Assembly (NCBI RefSeq): GCF_019823105.1 | Contig: NZ_CP081958.1 | Location: forward strand, 2,901,231 to 2,965,230 | From: Halobaculum magnesiiphilum | GTDB taxonomy: Archaea; Halobacteriota; Halobacteria; Halobacteriales; Haloferacaceae | Direction: 5' to 3' | Length of the DNA stretch: 64,000 nucleotides | Shown: positions 1 to 8,847 of the stretch, piece after piece | Layout: each line of letters starts with the position of its first letter | How positions within the stretch are numbered: the stretch's first letter is position 1 | Notes under the pieces: generated by a model | What the model was told of the DNA's origin: nothing | The model's database searches: none | What the model saw: only the letters and a program-made list of their open reading frames with translations | Made by a program: the position numbers and the translations under genes

Positions 1-381
1 AACGTGTTCCGCGAGGAGTTCGACGTGGATCTGGCGGACCTGCGCGCGGCCGCGGAGGCCGACGGCGACCTCGTCACGGCGCGGCTGTACCTCGACGAGC
101 ACGCGACCCCGGGGCTGATCCAGGCCGCGGAGGCGAACGGCTTCCAGGTGGTCACCACCAGCGGCGACGTGGACGTGAAGCTCGCCGTCGACGTGGCGTC
201 GTTCGCGGCCGAGCGCCGCGCGGCCACGGTCGCGGTCGCCTCCCGCGACACCGACTTCAAGCCGGCGCTGGAGGTCGCCAACGAGTACGGCCTGCGAACG
301 CTCGCGATCGCGCCGGGGAGCTACGGCCGGTCGGACGCGCTCCGCCGGAGCGCCGACGAGGCGGTAACGCTCGGGGAGTAG
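1..381 (+). CDS. NYN-domain protein, C-terminal part (truncated by window edge)
   Basis: The reading frame is open to the left edge, so the N-terminus lies outside. The visible 126 residues match the end of an archaeal NYN (PIN-like) domain: an acidic segment GDVDVKLAVD followed by ASRDTDFKPAL, where the clustered aspartates would form the metal site of a ribonuclease of the LabA/DUF88 group. A GTG at position 4 is in frame but is probably not the real start, because the first acidic beta strand of the fold is missing. The protein is likely a cytoplasmic RNase of unknown target. The family call is fairly secure; activity and substrate are inference. Confidence 0.75.
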   Translation, partial: NVFREEFDVDLADLRAAAEADGDLVTARLYLDEHATPGLIQAAEANGFQVVTTSGDVDVKLAVDVASFAAERRAATVAVASRDTDFKPALEVANEYGLRTLAIAPGSYGRSDALRRSADEAVTLGE

Positions 382-466
382 GGATCTGACTAGCGGTAGC
401 GACGGCGCGCGTGCTGCCCCCGGAACCACCCATACGCATATGTTCTTTCACTATCAATTGGTACGT

Positions 467-865
467 ATGAACCATGTCCTCCTCGCTATCGACGAGAACG
501 ACGACCGCGCGGTCGCCCAGGCGGAGACGGTTCGGGACCTGTTCGACGCCGAGGACACGACCGCACACCTGTTACACGACTTCACCGACAACGTCGAGGG
601 CGCGTCGGTCGGGCAGATCGGCGCCGTCCGACACGCGGCTACGGTCCTCGAGGACGCCGGGATCGCCGTCGAGTACCACGAGACGAGCGGAACTCCCTCG
701 AGATCGATCATCGAGGCCGCCGACGAACTGGACGTCGACGTGATCAGTATCGCCGGACGCAAGCGCTCGAAGGCCGGGAAGGCGCTCTTCGGGAGCGTCT
801 CCCAGGAGGTCGTCCTCGGAACGGACCGCCCGGTCCTCTTTTGCACCCGTACGGACGGGCAGTGA
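467..865 (+). CDS. UspA-family universal stress protein
   Basis: A protein of 132 residues beginning MNHVLLAIDENDDRA, a typical Usp first strand with the conserved Asp. The C-terminal region has the nucleotide-binding pattern of ATP-binding Usp proteins in degenerate form (GRKRSKAGKALFGSVSQEVV, then RPVLF). The start at 467 is chosen because the nine upstream in-frame codons precede the Usp fold and an AT-rich box (about 431-442) sits some 25-30 nt before this ATG, as expected for a leaderless haloarchaeal transcript. It is a single-domain stress protein of unknown specific role. The flanking genes suggest no operon. Confidence 0.85.
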   Translation: MNHVLLAIDENDDRAVAQAETVRDLFDAEDTTAHLLHDFTDNVEGASVGQIGAVRHAATVLEDAGIAVEYHETSGTPSRSIIEAADELDVDVISIAGRKRSKAGKALFGSVSQEVVLGTDRPVLFCTRTDGQ

Positions 866-974
866 CCGGCGGACGTTCCCTACGGGACGGTTGTCCACCT
901 GAAGGTTCGCCCCGCCGCATCAACCGCCACCCGTCGACCTGCGGCTCGTCGCGCTCACCGGGACGACGGAGCGG

Positions 975-1970
975 TCACGCCAGCGGCGTTCGCTCGACGA
1001 CCGTGCCGTCGTAGGTGGGGTACTGCTCGACGACCTCGCCCTCGTCGAGGTCGCCCTCCTCGATCATCTCCTCCAGGAGCCACCACGCAACCTCGACGTG
1101 ATCGCTTTTGACGGTGTAGAACTCCTCGGGGACCTCCAGCGACTCGAACCGCTCGGGGTCGGCATACGTCTTCCCGTACACGAGCGTGCCGTCGTCGGTC
1201 ACCTCGTCGAACGGGCGGCGGAGGTTGCGCGCCATCCGTTTGAGGCGGTTGCGGTGCTGTGCGGCGTCTTTGAACACGGACGTGCAGAAGTACACCTTCT
1301 CGTGGTCGCCCATCACGTCGAGGATCTCCTCCTTCGAGCCGTCGACTGCGGACATGTGACCCTCCTGTAGCTCGAACCCCTGCTCCTGCATCCGACGGTA
1401 GTTCCCGTCGGACATCTCGAACTCGTTGACGTTGCAGAAGTCGGCGGCGCCCTCGTCGAGGAACTCCAGGAACTCCTCCTCGGCGCGGATGCCGGGGATC
1501 TCGAACGCCGGCGTCAGGCCCTCCTCGCAAGCGACGTAGAGGATATCCTCCCACTCGGTGCCGTGGAGGTCGCCCCACTGCTGGACCGGCGGATGAAAGC
1601 GGATCTCGTCGAGGCCGGCCTCCGAGAGCCGGCGCATGTTCTCGCGGCCGCCGGGGATGCCCGTGTAGAGGTGCGTGTGGTGGTCCTCGCCGAACTCCTC
1701 CTTGAGCAGACGGAGATAGCGCGTCGTCTTCCCCATCGCCTCCTGCGGTTCGCCGCCGGTGATGGAGGTGCCCAGCGCCGACATCCGCTTGGCCTCCTCG
1801 ATCACGTCCTCGTCGGACTCGACGAGGCGTTCGTTGGCGTATACGTCGGTGACGTTCTTGCGGTTCTCCCCCAGCGGGCAGTAGAAACAGTCGCGCTGGT
1901 CGCAGTAGCCGTAGACGAACAGCACCATCTTTCCCCCTTTGGCGCACTGTTCACAGCCCTTCGAGATCAT
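975..1970 (-). CDS. Radical SAM protein related to PFL-activating enzyme (COG2108-like)
   Basis: A protein of 331 residues. The cluster motif near residues 23-31 reads CDQRDCFYC, that is CX4CX2C rather than the usual CX3CX2C. It is followed by SITGGEPQ (residues about 70-77), the GGE glycine-rich SAM-binding motif. An extra pair of cysteines at the extreme N-terminus (GCEQCAKGG) precedes the core and could bind a metal. This fits the archaeal group annotated as related to pyruvate formate-lyase activating enzyme, whose substrate is unknown. It stands alone, convergent with no obvious partner. The family is secure; the function is not known. Confidence 0.85.
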   Translation of the reverse strand: MISKGCEQCAKGGKMVLFVYGYCDQRDCFYCPLGENRKNVTDVYANERLVESDEDVIEEAKRMSALGTSITGGEPQEAMGKTTRYLRLLKEEFGEDHHTHLYTGIPGGRENMRRLSEAGLDEIRFHPPVQQWGDLHGTEWEDILYVACEEGLTPAFEIPGIRAEEEFLEFLDEGAADFCNVNEFEMSDGNYRRMQEQGFELQEGHMSAVDGSKEEILDVMGDHEKVYFCTSVFKDAAQHRNRLKRMARNLRRPFDEVTDDGTLVYGKTYADPERFESLEVPEEFYTVKSDHVEVAWWLLEEMIEEGDLDEGEVVEQYPTYDGTVVERTPLA

Positions 1971-2119
1971 TCAGTGGGCCATCTTTTCGCCCGAGCGGCA
2001 AAAGCGGTGCGATACCGCGCCGTTCGTCCGTGTGGGACTGTGACGCGGCCGTCCTCGCCGGCCGGTACCGCCGTGCGCCAACCACGAAACTGATACCGTT
2101 CGCCGTCCACGTGGCGGGC

Positions 2120-2794
2120 ATGTCACGAGAGGCACGCAGACGGGAGTTCCTTCGCGCGACCGGCGGAGCGCTCGCGGCGGGGACCGCGATCGCGACCAGC
2201 GGCTGTCTCGGCGTCATCACCGGCTCCGAGCCGGCCGAGTTCTCCGCGAGCGTCGCCTCCGTCCCGGACGCGACGCTGGAGTCGACCGGGTTCGAGGAGC
2301 ATCGGATCGAGCCCATGGAGCTCACCCGAGAGTTCACCGTCGCCGGCCAGACTCGCGAGGTCGTCGTGACGAACCAGGTCGCGCAGTACGACAAGGCCGC
2401 CGAGGTGCTCGGCGAACGCATCCGCGCGTCGCTGTTCACCGCGTTCTCGACGCCGGCGGTGGACATCGCCGGACGGACGCTCAACCCCATCGCCGAGTTG
2501 AGCACGCGCGAGCTCGCCCGGCGGATGCTCACCCAGTACGACGGGATCGACGACCTCCAGTCCGACGGCGAGGAGACGGTGGCGGTGCTCGGAACCGACA
2601 CGACCGTCGGGCTGTTCACCGCCGACGCGACGATCGCGGAGGGGGTCACGACGGAGATCCGGCTCCACGTCTCGGAGGCCGTCCGATCGGGCGAGGACTT
2701 CGTCGTCACCGTCGGCGCGTACCCGACCCGGCTGTCGGGGCAGGCCGAGGACGTCCGGGCGATGATGCGCGGCGTGACTCACGGCGGGGAGTAA
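2120..2794 (+). CDS. Tat-exported lipoprotein, DUF6517-like
   Basis: A protein of 224 residues. It begins MSREARRREFLRATGG, a twin-arginine type signal, followed by a hydrophobic segment and a lipobox ending SGCLG (Cys at about residue 29). It is therefore likely exported folded and anchored to the outer face of the membrane by lipid. The remaining sequence is a mixed alpha/beta domain without catalytic motifs that I recognise; it resembles haloarchaeal lipoproteins classed as DUF6517. The ATG at 2120 is preferred over an in-frame start 90 nt upstream because the signal peptide begins there. The next lipoprotein gene starts six nucleotides after its stop, so the two are probably cotranscribed. 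Confidence 0.75.
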   Translation: MSREARRREFLRATGGALAAGTAIATSGCLGVITGSEPAEFSASVASVPDATLESTGFEEHRIEPMELTREFTVAGQTREVVVTNQVAQYDKAAEVLGERIRASLFTAFSTPAVDIAGRTLNPIAELSTRELARRMLTQYDGIDDLQSDGEETVAVLGTDTTVGLFTADATIAEGVTTEIRLHVSEAVRSGEDFVVTVGAYPTRLSGQAEDVRAMMRGVTHGGE

Positions 2795-2800
2795 CCCGCG

Positions 2801-5224
2801 ATGCGGGGGCCCGCCGACAACGCTCACGGAGGGATCGATCCCACTCGACGGGACGTGCTCGCCGCCGCCGGCACCGCCGGCGCCGCAACGCTCGCGGGCT
2901 GTGCGGGCGTTCTCGGCGGCGACGACGCCCCCGAGAGCGAACCCGTCGAGGGCGACCGCGCGCGGGCGCTCGCCGAGGCACACGCACCGGACCTGTACTT
3001 CGGCGTCGGCGAGCGGTGGTTCCCGACGGACCCCCGCGAGTACCTCGAGGGCGACGGCGCCACGCTGGACGGCTTCGCGGCGTTCGACGGCTACGCCGGC
3101 GAGTACGACCCGGGCGGCGAGCCGCCGAACCGCACGGCCTTCTACAACGCCGTTCGCTACCCCGACACCGACCTGACCGTCGTCCAGTACTGGTTCTACT
3201 CGGCGTTCGACCAGTTCTCGGTCAACTTCCACTGGCACGACTGGGAGGTGCTGCACGTGTTCCTCGACGTGGGGGAGGGGTCTGGCGACCCCGACACCGG
3301 CGACCCGACGCTGTTGGTCGCATCCTCGCACTCCCGCAAGGTGCCGAACAACGAGTTCCTCGATCCCGAAACCGAGCGCGCGAGCGTCATCGCCGAGGTG
3401 GGGAGCCACTCCTCCGCGCTGGGGGTCAACGAGACGCCCGCGGAGTTCGAGCGGCTGCCGACCTCGACGGAGATCCCGGACGTCTCCAACGGCCCGCTCG
3501 CGCCCTCCGACATCCCCGCGGCGTACGGCCTGCCCCGCGGGGAGGGATATCGACTCCCGTTCGCGGTGCCGGAACTCGACGGCGCGCCGGTGTACGAGCA
3601 CCCCGAGCTGCCGAACGTCACTCGGGAGCACCTCGTGCCCGAGGGGATGACCGTCGGATCGTTCTCGGGGATCCCCACCCCGCCCGACGACCTCCCACTC
3701 CGGGAGATGGGACTCATGTTCGCGTTCGAGGACGCAGAGGGCGTCGCGGAGGCGGACTACGACTACGCGCTCGAACCGATGGCCGACCTCGACATCGAGC
3801 GCTACGACGGCCCGCAGTTGAGCTTCGAGTTCTCCGTCCCCGCCTTCGCCGAGGACGCCGTCGCCTCCCACCTCACGACCGTGGGAACGCCCCAGGCGCA
3901 GCCGCGGTTCGCCGACCCGATCGCCGACGTGACGGACCCCCGCCACCGGTCGGCGCTGTCGGAGCGGTTCGACATCGACGTGACTGGCCTCGCGGGCGAC
4001 GTGGTCGGCCTGTTGCGGAAGGCGACCGCCAGCGAGGACGCGCCGGGAAGCAACGGCGTCGACACGGATGAGCCGACCGTCGAGGGGGTCGCGCTCCTCG
4101 AATCCGATCCGGAGGCGGTGCCGACGTTCAACGGCGTCGTGGCCCTCCGGGACGTGCCCGCCGGCGAGCACCGCCTCACCGTCAACGGCGCGGGGGTCGC
4201 GCCGTTCAGCCAGCGGATCGTCCACGGCGAGGAGGGCGGGGACGACGGGGGAACTCCCGACACCACGGGGCCCGGGTCCACATCGACCGGGGGGACCGGC
4301 ACCGCGTCCGCGACGACCGACGGAACCGCGTCCGCCGACGGCGACGCGGACAACGACACCGACGGGGGCGACGCGGCCGAGACGCCGCCGACCGTCACGA
4401 CCGCCGGCGTCGACGGCGACGTGGTGGTGACGCCCAACGAGGACGCGGTGAAGGTGCGCGCCGAGCCCGCCGACGACGCGGGGGAGTTCGGCCGGGTCGC
4501 CGTCGAGGACGACTTCGCGGGCCGCCTGTTCGACGGCCTCCCCGCCGACGAGGACGCGGACGGGGTCGCCGTGTACGCCCACCGCGAGGGAGCCTACACC
4601 GCCGAGATCGAGGACGAATCCGGCGCCCTCGGCGCCTTTCGGGTGAACCCCACGGCCGACCAGTCGACCGCGACGATCCGCGAGGCGCGGACCGGGAAGG
4701 CGTCGCTCACGTCGTTCCTGCTCACGCTGCTCGTCGAGACGACCGCCCAGGCGACCGTCTTCGCCGACGGCGACGCCGAGGGCATCGACGACGTGGGCGT
4801 CCCCGACAGCACCGCCGAGCAGCCGGGGAGAGCCGCCGAGGTCGCCGGCGAGGTGGCCGCGGCCGCGGCAGCGGCGGCCGCGAGCGCGGGCGACGACGAT
4901 GACGATGACGATGACGATGACGACGACGCCGGAAACGGCGCCGGCGGCGGGGGCGGCGCGGGCGGAGGCGCCGGGGTCGTGGGGCTCCTGCGGGCGCTGG
5001 AGGCGACGACGACGGCCGCCGTTCGGGCGAACGAGGCCGCGCAGTCCGGAAACGCCGCCGGCGCGGACAACCGCCTGCGCGGACTGCGTCAGCGAACCGA
5101 GGCGCTAACCGACGCGCTCGAACGCAACCGTGACAGCCTCCCCGGACGGCTCCCCGCCCTCGTCGAGCGGCGTCTGCCGCAGGTCGAGCGGCGGATCGAA
5201 CAGGCGATACAGGCCGACGCCTGA
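2801..5224 (+). CDS. Large Tat lipoprotein with DUF946/Vps62-like region and low-complexity tail
   Basis: A protein of 807 residues. The signal carries TRRDVLAAAG and a lipobox ending LAGCAG, so it should be a lipid-anchored surface protein. Residues about 45-360 contain a region with YWFYSAFDQFSVNFHWHDWE, resembling the DUF946/Vps62 type of beta domain; I hold this assignment loosely. A Thr/Gly/Asp-rich linker follows (about 480-530), then a second beta domain. The tail contains an Ala-rich run, 12 consecutive Asp residues encoded by alternating GAC/GAT codons (about 4892-4927), a Gly-rich run and a helical C-terminus with RLRGLRQRTEALTDALERNR. The function is unknown. The close downstream position to another Tat lipoprotein suggests a joint cell-surface role. 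Confidence 0.75.
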   Translation: MRGPADNAHGGIDPTRRDVLAAAGTAGAATLAGCAGVLGGDDAPESEPVEGDRARALAEAHAPDLYFGVGERWFPTDPREYLEGDGATLDGFAAFDGYAGEYDPGGEPPNRTAFYNAVRYPDTDLTVVQYWFYSAFDQFSVNFHWHDWEVLHVFLDVGEGSGDPDTGDPTLLVASSHSRKVPNNEFLDPETERASVIAEVGSHSSALGVNETPAEFERLPTSTEIPDVSNGPLAPSDIPAAYGLPRGEGYRLPFAVPELDGAPVYEHPELPNVTREHLVPEGMTVGSFSGIPTPPDDLPLREMGLMFAFEDAEGVAEADYDYALEPMADLDIERYDGPQLSFEFSVPAFAEDAVASHLTTVGTPQAQPRFADPIADVTDPRHRSALSERFDIDVTGLAGDVVGLLRKATASEDAPGSNGVDTDEPTVEGVALLESDPEAVPTFNGVVALRDVPAGEHRLTVNGAGVAPFSQRIVHGEEGGDDGGTPDTTGPGSTSTGGTGTASATTDGTASADGDADNDTDGGDAAETPPTVTTAGVDGDVVVTPNEDAVKVRAEPADDAGEFGRVAVEDDFAGRLFDGLPADEDADGVAVYAHREGAYTAEIEDESGALGAFRVNPTADQSTATIREARTGKASLTSFLLTLLVETTAQATVFADGDAEGIDDVGVPDSTAEQPGRAAEVAGEVAAAAAAAAASAGDDDDDDDDDDDDAGNGAGGGGGAGGGAGVVGLLRALEATTTAAVRANEAAQSGNAAGADNRLRGLRQRTEALTDALERNRDSLPGRLPALVERRLPQVERRIEQAIQADA

Positions 5225-5291
5225 CCCGGCCGTCGGGCACCCTCGTCCCGGGAAGGACAACCGTTACGTACGCACACTCGAATGAGGATAC

Positions 5292-6200
5292 ATGACCGAG
5301 GAGACCGATCTGGAGAAGCTCAAGCGCGGGACCGATCTGGTCAAGCGCGGGTTCGCGCGGATGCAGAAGGGCGGCGTCATCATGGACGTCGTCAGCCGGG
5401 AGCAGGCCCGCATCGCCGAGGACGCCGGCGCGGTCGCCGTGATGCACCTCGAATCCGTCCCCGCCGACATCCGCAAGCGCGGCGGCGTCGCGCGGATGGC
5501 CGACCCGGGCAAGTTGGAGGAGGTGATCGACGAGGTGTCGATCCCCGTGATGGGCAAGTGCCGCATCGGACACACCGCCGAGGCGCAGATCCTCGAGGCC
5601 GCCGGCGCCGACATGCTCGACGAGTCGGAGGTGCTCACCACGGCCGACGAGCGCTACCACATCGACAAGCGCGAGTTCACCGCGCCGTTCGTCTGCGGCG
5701 CCCGAAACCTCGGGGAGGCGCTGCGCCGCATCGACGAGGGCGCGGCGATGATCCGCACGAAGGGTGAGGCCGGCACCGGCGACGTGAACCAGGCGGTCAC
5801 CCACCAGCGCTCCATCCAGCGTTCGATCCGCAAGCTCTCGGGCATGAACTACGAGGAGCGCGACGAGTGGGCCCGGGAGAACGAGGCGCCCCGCGAGCTC
5901 GTCCACGAGACGGCCGACATGGGCCGGCTCCCCGTGGTCAACTTCGCCGCCGGCGGCATCGCGACGCCCGCCGACGCCGCGCTCATGATGCAGCACGGCT
6001 GTGACGGCATCTTCGTCGGCTCGGGCATCTTCGGCGCGGAGGACCCGAGCAAGATGGGCGAGGCGATCGTCCAGGCGGTCAACAACTACGACGACCCCGA
6101 GACCCTCAAGGAGATCGCGAAGGGCATCGGCGCCGGCATGAAGGGCCAGGCCAACGAAACGATGCCCGAGGAGGAGAAGCTCCAGGGCCGCGGCGTCTGA
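5292..6200 (+). CDS. pdxS: Pyridoxal 5'-phosphate synthase lyase subunit PdxS
   Basis: A protein of 302 residues, full length for the family. PdxS makes PLP from ribose 5-phosphate, glyceraldehyde 3-phosphate and ammonia supplied by the glutaminase PdxT. The two catalytic lysines are visible: Lys89 in MGKCRIGH and Lys157 in [11 protein letters not shown]. The substrate-binding Asp32 in VIMDVVS and the phosphate-binding [13 protein letters not shown] and GIFVGSGIF segments are also present. No pdxT lies beside it, so the glutaminase must be encoded elsewhere. A weak GAGG lies four bases before the ATG. The run of T at about 6240-6244 shortly after the stop may end the transcript. Confidence 0.97.
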   Translation: MTEETDLEKLKRGTDLVKRGFARMQKGGVIMDVVSREQARIAEDAGAVAVMHLESVPADIRKRGGVARMADPGKLEEVIDEVSIPVMGKCRIGHTAEAQILEAAGADMLDESEVLTTADERYHIDKREFTAPFVCGARNLGEALRRIDEGAAMIRTKGEAGTGDVNQAVTHQRSIQRSIRKLSGMNYEERDEWARENEAPRELVHETADMGRLPVVNFAAGGIATPADAALMMQHGCDGIFVGSGIFGAEDPSKMGEAIVQAVNNYDDPETLKEIAKGIGAGMKGQANETMPEEEKLQGRGV

Positions 6201-6416
6201 CTCCGGGCCGACGCGTCCGTCCCTCCGCTCGAACGAACGTTTTTATCCGATACCGGAACCAGAGCCGCGCGACCGTCGTGACCTGAAGCCGGCCGCGGGG
6301 CGCACGCGGGTGCGCGACACGCCGTCCCGCGGAGCGTGCGGGCCGTGTCGCCTGTCAGCCACACCTTCCGTGTCGCCGCCGCGACGTTGAAACCGGCGGC
6401 CACCGTAGCGACTGCC

Positions 6417-6935
6417 ATGTCCGATGCGCACGCGGGTCCGGGCGCCGGCGAAGACGCGGACGCCGATGCCGACGCTGACGCGGACACGGACGCCGACGCG
6501 AATCCCCTCGCGGACGTGGACCCCGATCGTCACCCGGTGGTCCTGTTCGACGGCGTCTGCAACCTCTGTCACGGGGCGATCCGCTTTCTCGTGCGCCACG
6601 ACGACGCCGGTACCTTCCGGTTCGCGCCGCTGGACTCGCCGGTCGGGCAGGCGCTCCTGGAGCGTCACGGCCTGCCGACGACCGATCACGACTCGATCGT
6701 CCTCGTCGACGCCGACGGTACGCACCGGCGATCGGCCGCGGCGCTGCGGATCGCACGGCGGCTCGACTCGCCGTGGCACCTGCTGTGGGCGCTTCGGGTC
6801 GTACCGCGTCGGCTTCGGGATGCCGCCTACGATCTGGTCGCCGAGTACCGGTACAACGTGTTCGGGAGGAAGGACGCCTGTGAGATCCCGGAGCCGGAGA
6901 TCAGGGAGCGGTTCGCGGAACGCGCGCTGGAGTGA
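6417..6935 (+). CDS. DCC-family (DUF393) thiol-disulphide oxidoreductase-like protein
   Basis: A protein of 172 residues. After an Asp/Ala-rich acidic leader of about 40 residues comes VVLFDGVCNLCHGAIRFL, the family signature DxxCxxC, and later VLVDADGTHRRSAAALRIA, which is typical of DUF393. These are small thioredoxin-like proteins with no defined substrate. The ATG at 6417 is preferred over an in-frame GTG 81 nt upstream because the conserved domain and its acidic leader begin there. The leader is built from a degenerate six-nucleotide repeat of GAC/GCG-type codons. The stop is followed by a set of 21-bp tandem repeats. Confidence 0.85.
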   Translation: MSDAHAGPGAGEDADADADADADTDADANPLADVDPDRHPVVLFDGVCNLCHGAIRFLVRHDDAGTFRFAPLDSPVGQALLERHGLPTTDHDSIVLVDADGTHRRSAAALRIARRLDSPWHLLWALRVVPRRLRDAAYDLVAEYRYNVFGRKDACEIPEPEIRERFAERALE

Positions 6936-6950
6936 CAACCGGGGCGGCGA

Positions 6951-7018
6951 GTACCGCGGGGGCAACGAGTGATACCGTGGGGCCAACGAGTGATACCGCG
7001 GGGCCAACGAGTGACCCC
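6951..7018. repeat. Tandem 21-bp repeats between convergent genes
   Basis: Two full, nearly identical 21-nt units (6969-6989 and 6990-7010, each starting GTGATACC and ending GGCCAACGA, one mismatch) are flanked by a partial unit at 6951-6968 and a decayed start of another at 7011-7018. They lie between the convergent DCC-family gene and homoserine kinase gene, so a role at transcript ends is more likely than an operator. No protein is encoded here. Confidence 0.8.
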
Positions 7019-7042
7019 GAGCGCCGCGGATGCCCGTGAGAG

Positions 7043-7921
7043 CTACAGGACCGTCGCGCCGTCGCCGACGGCGGTCTGGTAGGCCCGCGCGCCGACGCCG
7101 GCGTCGGCGAAGCCCTCGACCATCGCCGAGGCGACGCCGCGCCGTCGACCGGACGCACACACCGCGAGCACGCTCGGGCCGGCGCCGCTGACGGTGACGC
7201 CCGTCGCGCCGGCCGACAGTGCCGCCTCGCGGACGTCCGCGTAGCCGGTGATCAGCTTCGCCCGCGCCGGGGTCACCACAGGGTCGTCGAGGCCGCGGCC
7301 GACCAACTCGGGGTCAGACCGGCACATCCCGGCCGTGAGCGTCGCGGCGTTGCCGACCGTCTCGACGTGATCGGCCATCGACACGGAGTCGGGGACGACC
7401 TCGCGGGCGTCGCGCGTGGAGACCACCACCTCCGGGAGACACGCGACCAGCGACAGGTCCGCGTCGACGCTCGTCGCGCCGTCGTCGCTGCGGACGATCG
7501 TGAACCCCCCGAGCAGCGCCGGGGCGACGTTGTCGGCGTGGGCCTCCCCGGAGACGACCGCCTCGCCCTCGGCGGCGACGGAAACCAGGTCGTGTCGGCT
7601 GTATCCCCGGTCGTACTGTTCGTTGAGCGCGACCGCGGCGGCAGCGGCCGACGCGGCCGAGGATCCCAGCCCCGAGGAGGGCCGAACTCCCTTGTCGATG
7701 TGGATGTGTGCGGGGGCCTCGAGCGCGTCGGCGACGGCGCCGACGACGTTCTTCTCCGGGTCGGTCGGAATGAACTCCGCGCCCGCGCCGGTCACCTCGA
7801 TGGTCGTCTCGGCGGCGCGTTCGACCGAGACGGTGTCTGCGGGGTGAGAGAGCGCGACGCCGAAGGTGTCGAAGCCGCTCCCGAGGTTCGCGCTGGTCGC
7901 CGGCGCGCGCGCGGTTACCAT
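7043..7921 (-). CDS. thrB: Homoserine kinase
   Basis: A protein of 292 residues of the GHMP kinase superfamily, phosphorylating L-homoserine in threonine synthesis. The N-terminal motif ARAPATSANLGSGFDTFG and the ATP-binding loop RPSSGLGSSAASAAA (about residues 79-93) are intact, and the C-terminal motif GVTVSGAGPSVLAV is present. The start at 7921 (MVTARAPAT) is preferred over an upstream ATG nine codons earlier because GHMP kinases begin at this strand. Threonine synthase, the next enzyme of the pathway, is encoded about 40 kb away, so the pathway is not clustered here. Confidence 0.95.
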   Translation of the reverse strand: MVTARAPATSANLGSGFDTFGVALSHPADTVSVERAAETTIEVTGAGAEFIPTDPEKNVVGAVADALEAPAHIHIDKGVRPSSGLGSSAASAAAAAVALNEQYDRGYSRHDLVSVAAEGEAVVSGEAHADNVAPALLGGFTIVRSDDGATSVDADLSLVACLPEVVVSTRDAREVVPDSVSMADHVETVGNAATLTAGMCRSDPELVGRGLDDPVVTPARAKLITGYADVREAALSAGATGVTVSGAGPSVLAVCASGRRRGVASAMVEGFADAGVGARAYQTAVGDGATVL

Positions 7922-8032
7922 GCCGCGTCGGTCCGGCGCGGCGGGCAAAAGGATGACGTTCGGGGCGAGCGACTGCCGCTCCGTTTCGGTCGCGAACGAG
8001 ACGTGACGCGAGAGCCGGCCGCAGGCGCGGGG

Positions 8033-8281
8033 TTACCGACGCGCGGTGACGAACACGAGCGGTCCGACGACGACCAGCACGATGCCGAGGAAGAGGTAGT
8101 GGACCGGAACGAGCGACTGCGGCGTGAGCAGGAATATGATTCCGAACAGCATCGTGTTGAGCGCCATCGCCTTCCGCGAGACCGGCAGCGTGGCGAGCGT
8201 CGTCAGCACGAACCCGAGCAGCAGCGCCTGTCCGACGTTGTACGGGAGCAGGAAGCTGTCGACGATCTGGAGCGGGATCAT
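8033..8281 (-). CDS. Small membrane protein, hypothetical
   Basis: A protein of 82 residues with about three hydrophobic segments (around residues 14-33, 40-53 and 58-78), ending VFVTARR. No catalytic motif is visible and I do not recognise a named family, although such small multi-spanning proteins are common in haloarchaea. The final Arg residues suggest a cytoplasmic C-terminus. It is flanked on the left by homoserine kinase on the same strand with about 110 nt between them. Confidence 0.7.
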   Translation of the reverse strand: MIPLQIVDSFLLPYNVGQALLLGFVLTTLATLPVSRKAMALNTMLFGIIFLLTPQSLVPVHYLFLGIVLVVVGPLVFVTARR

Positions 8282-8401
8282 CTCTTGTCTCCAGTTCGCC
8301 CGGGGCGCCGCATTAACGTTCCGTTCTCGCTCGTTTACCTTCGGCCGATGCGGCGACGGGTCGCGATCGCGAGGGTTCCTCCTCGGGGGTCGACGATCCG
8401 G

Positions 8402-8746
8402 TCAGTTCGGCCGATCGTTCGCCTGCGTCGTCGGGTCGCCCCGTGATCCGTCCGTCGCGTCATCGGACCCGTTCCTGTCGGATCCCTCGATCGACGAGCC
8501 CGATGGCGGAACCTCGCGCTCGGTCCCCGGTCCGGTGATGTCGAGGGGCCGGATCCAGCCGTACCAGACGGCGAACACGGTGAGCCCGTAGCCGAAGATG
8601 AACACCAACCGGCCGAGGTCGTTGAACCCGAGCAGGCCCAGCTGACGCCGGACGATCCCCGTCCCGGCGATGCCGACGACCAACACCGCCGCGAGCAGGA
8701 GTCGGTCGCGGGTGATCCGGTCGCGAAACCGCGTGTCGTCGCCCAT
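8402..8746 (-). CDS. Small two-helix membrane protein, hypothetical
   Basis: A protein of 114 residues from the ATG at 8746 (MGDDTRFRDRITRDRLLLA). It has two predicted membrane helices (about residues 18-35 and 43-63) separated by a short loop with RRQLGLLGFNDLGR, then an acidic, Ser/Gly/Asp-rich hydrophilic tail. An in-frame start 129 nt upstream would add a Cys-rich leader without clear coding character, so the internal ATG is preferred. The function is unknown. Confidence 0.7.
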   Translation of the reverse strand: MGDDTRFRDRITRDRLLLAAVLVVGIAGTGIVRRQLGLLGFNDLGRLVFIFGYGLTVFAVWYGWIRPLDITGPGTEREVPPSGSSIEGSDRNGSDDATDGSRGDPTTQANDRPN

Positions 8747-8847
8747 ACTCACGCTGGGTGTTCCAGCACCGAGAACCCCGCGATCCGGCGTGAGTGTCGG
8801 TCCCACGGCGTCACAAACGCTTTCCCCGACGGCGAACCCCTCGTCAC

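Noticed and set aside
2123..4582. An 819-codon open frame on the minus strand opposite the lipoprotein genes.
   Set aside because: It is a shadow of the high GC third-position bias of the plus-strand genes, full of Arg, Gly and Val runs, with no domain pattern.
4892..4927. The alternating GAC/GAT tract could look like a microsatellite or CRISPR-like repeat.
   Set aside because: It encodes an in-frame Asp run in the lipoprotein; no spacers are present and it is a single tract.
6951..7018. The 21-bp tandem repeats as a CRISPR array.
   Set aside because: The units are adjacent with no spacers and no cas genes are present in the window.
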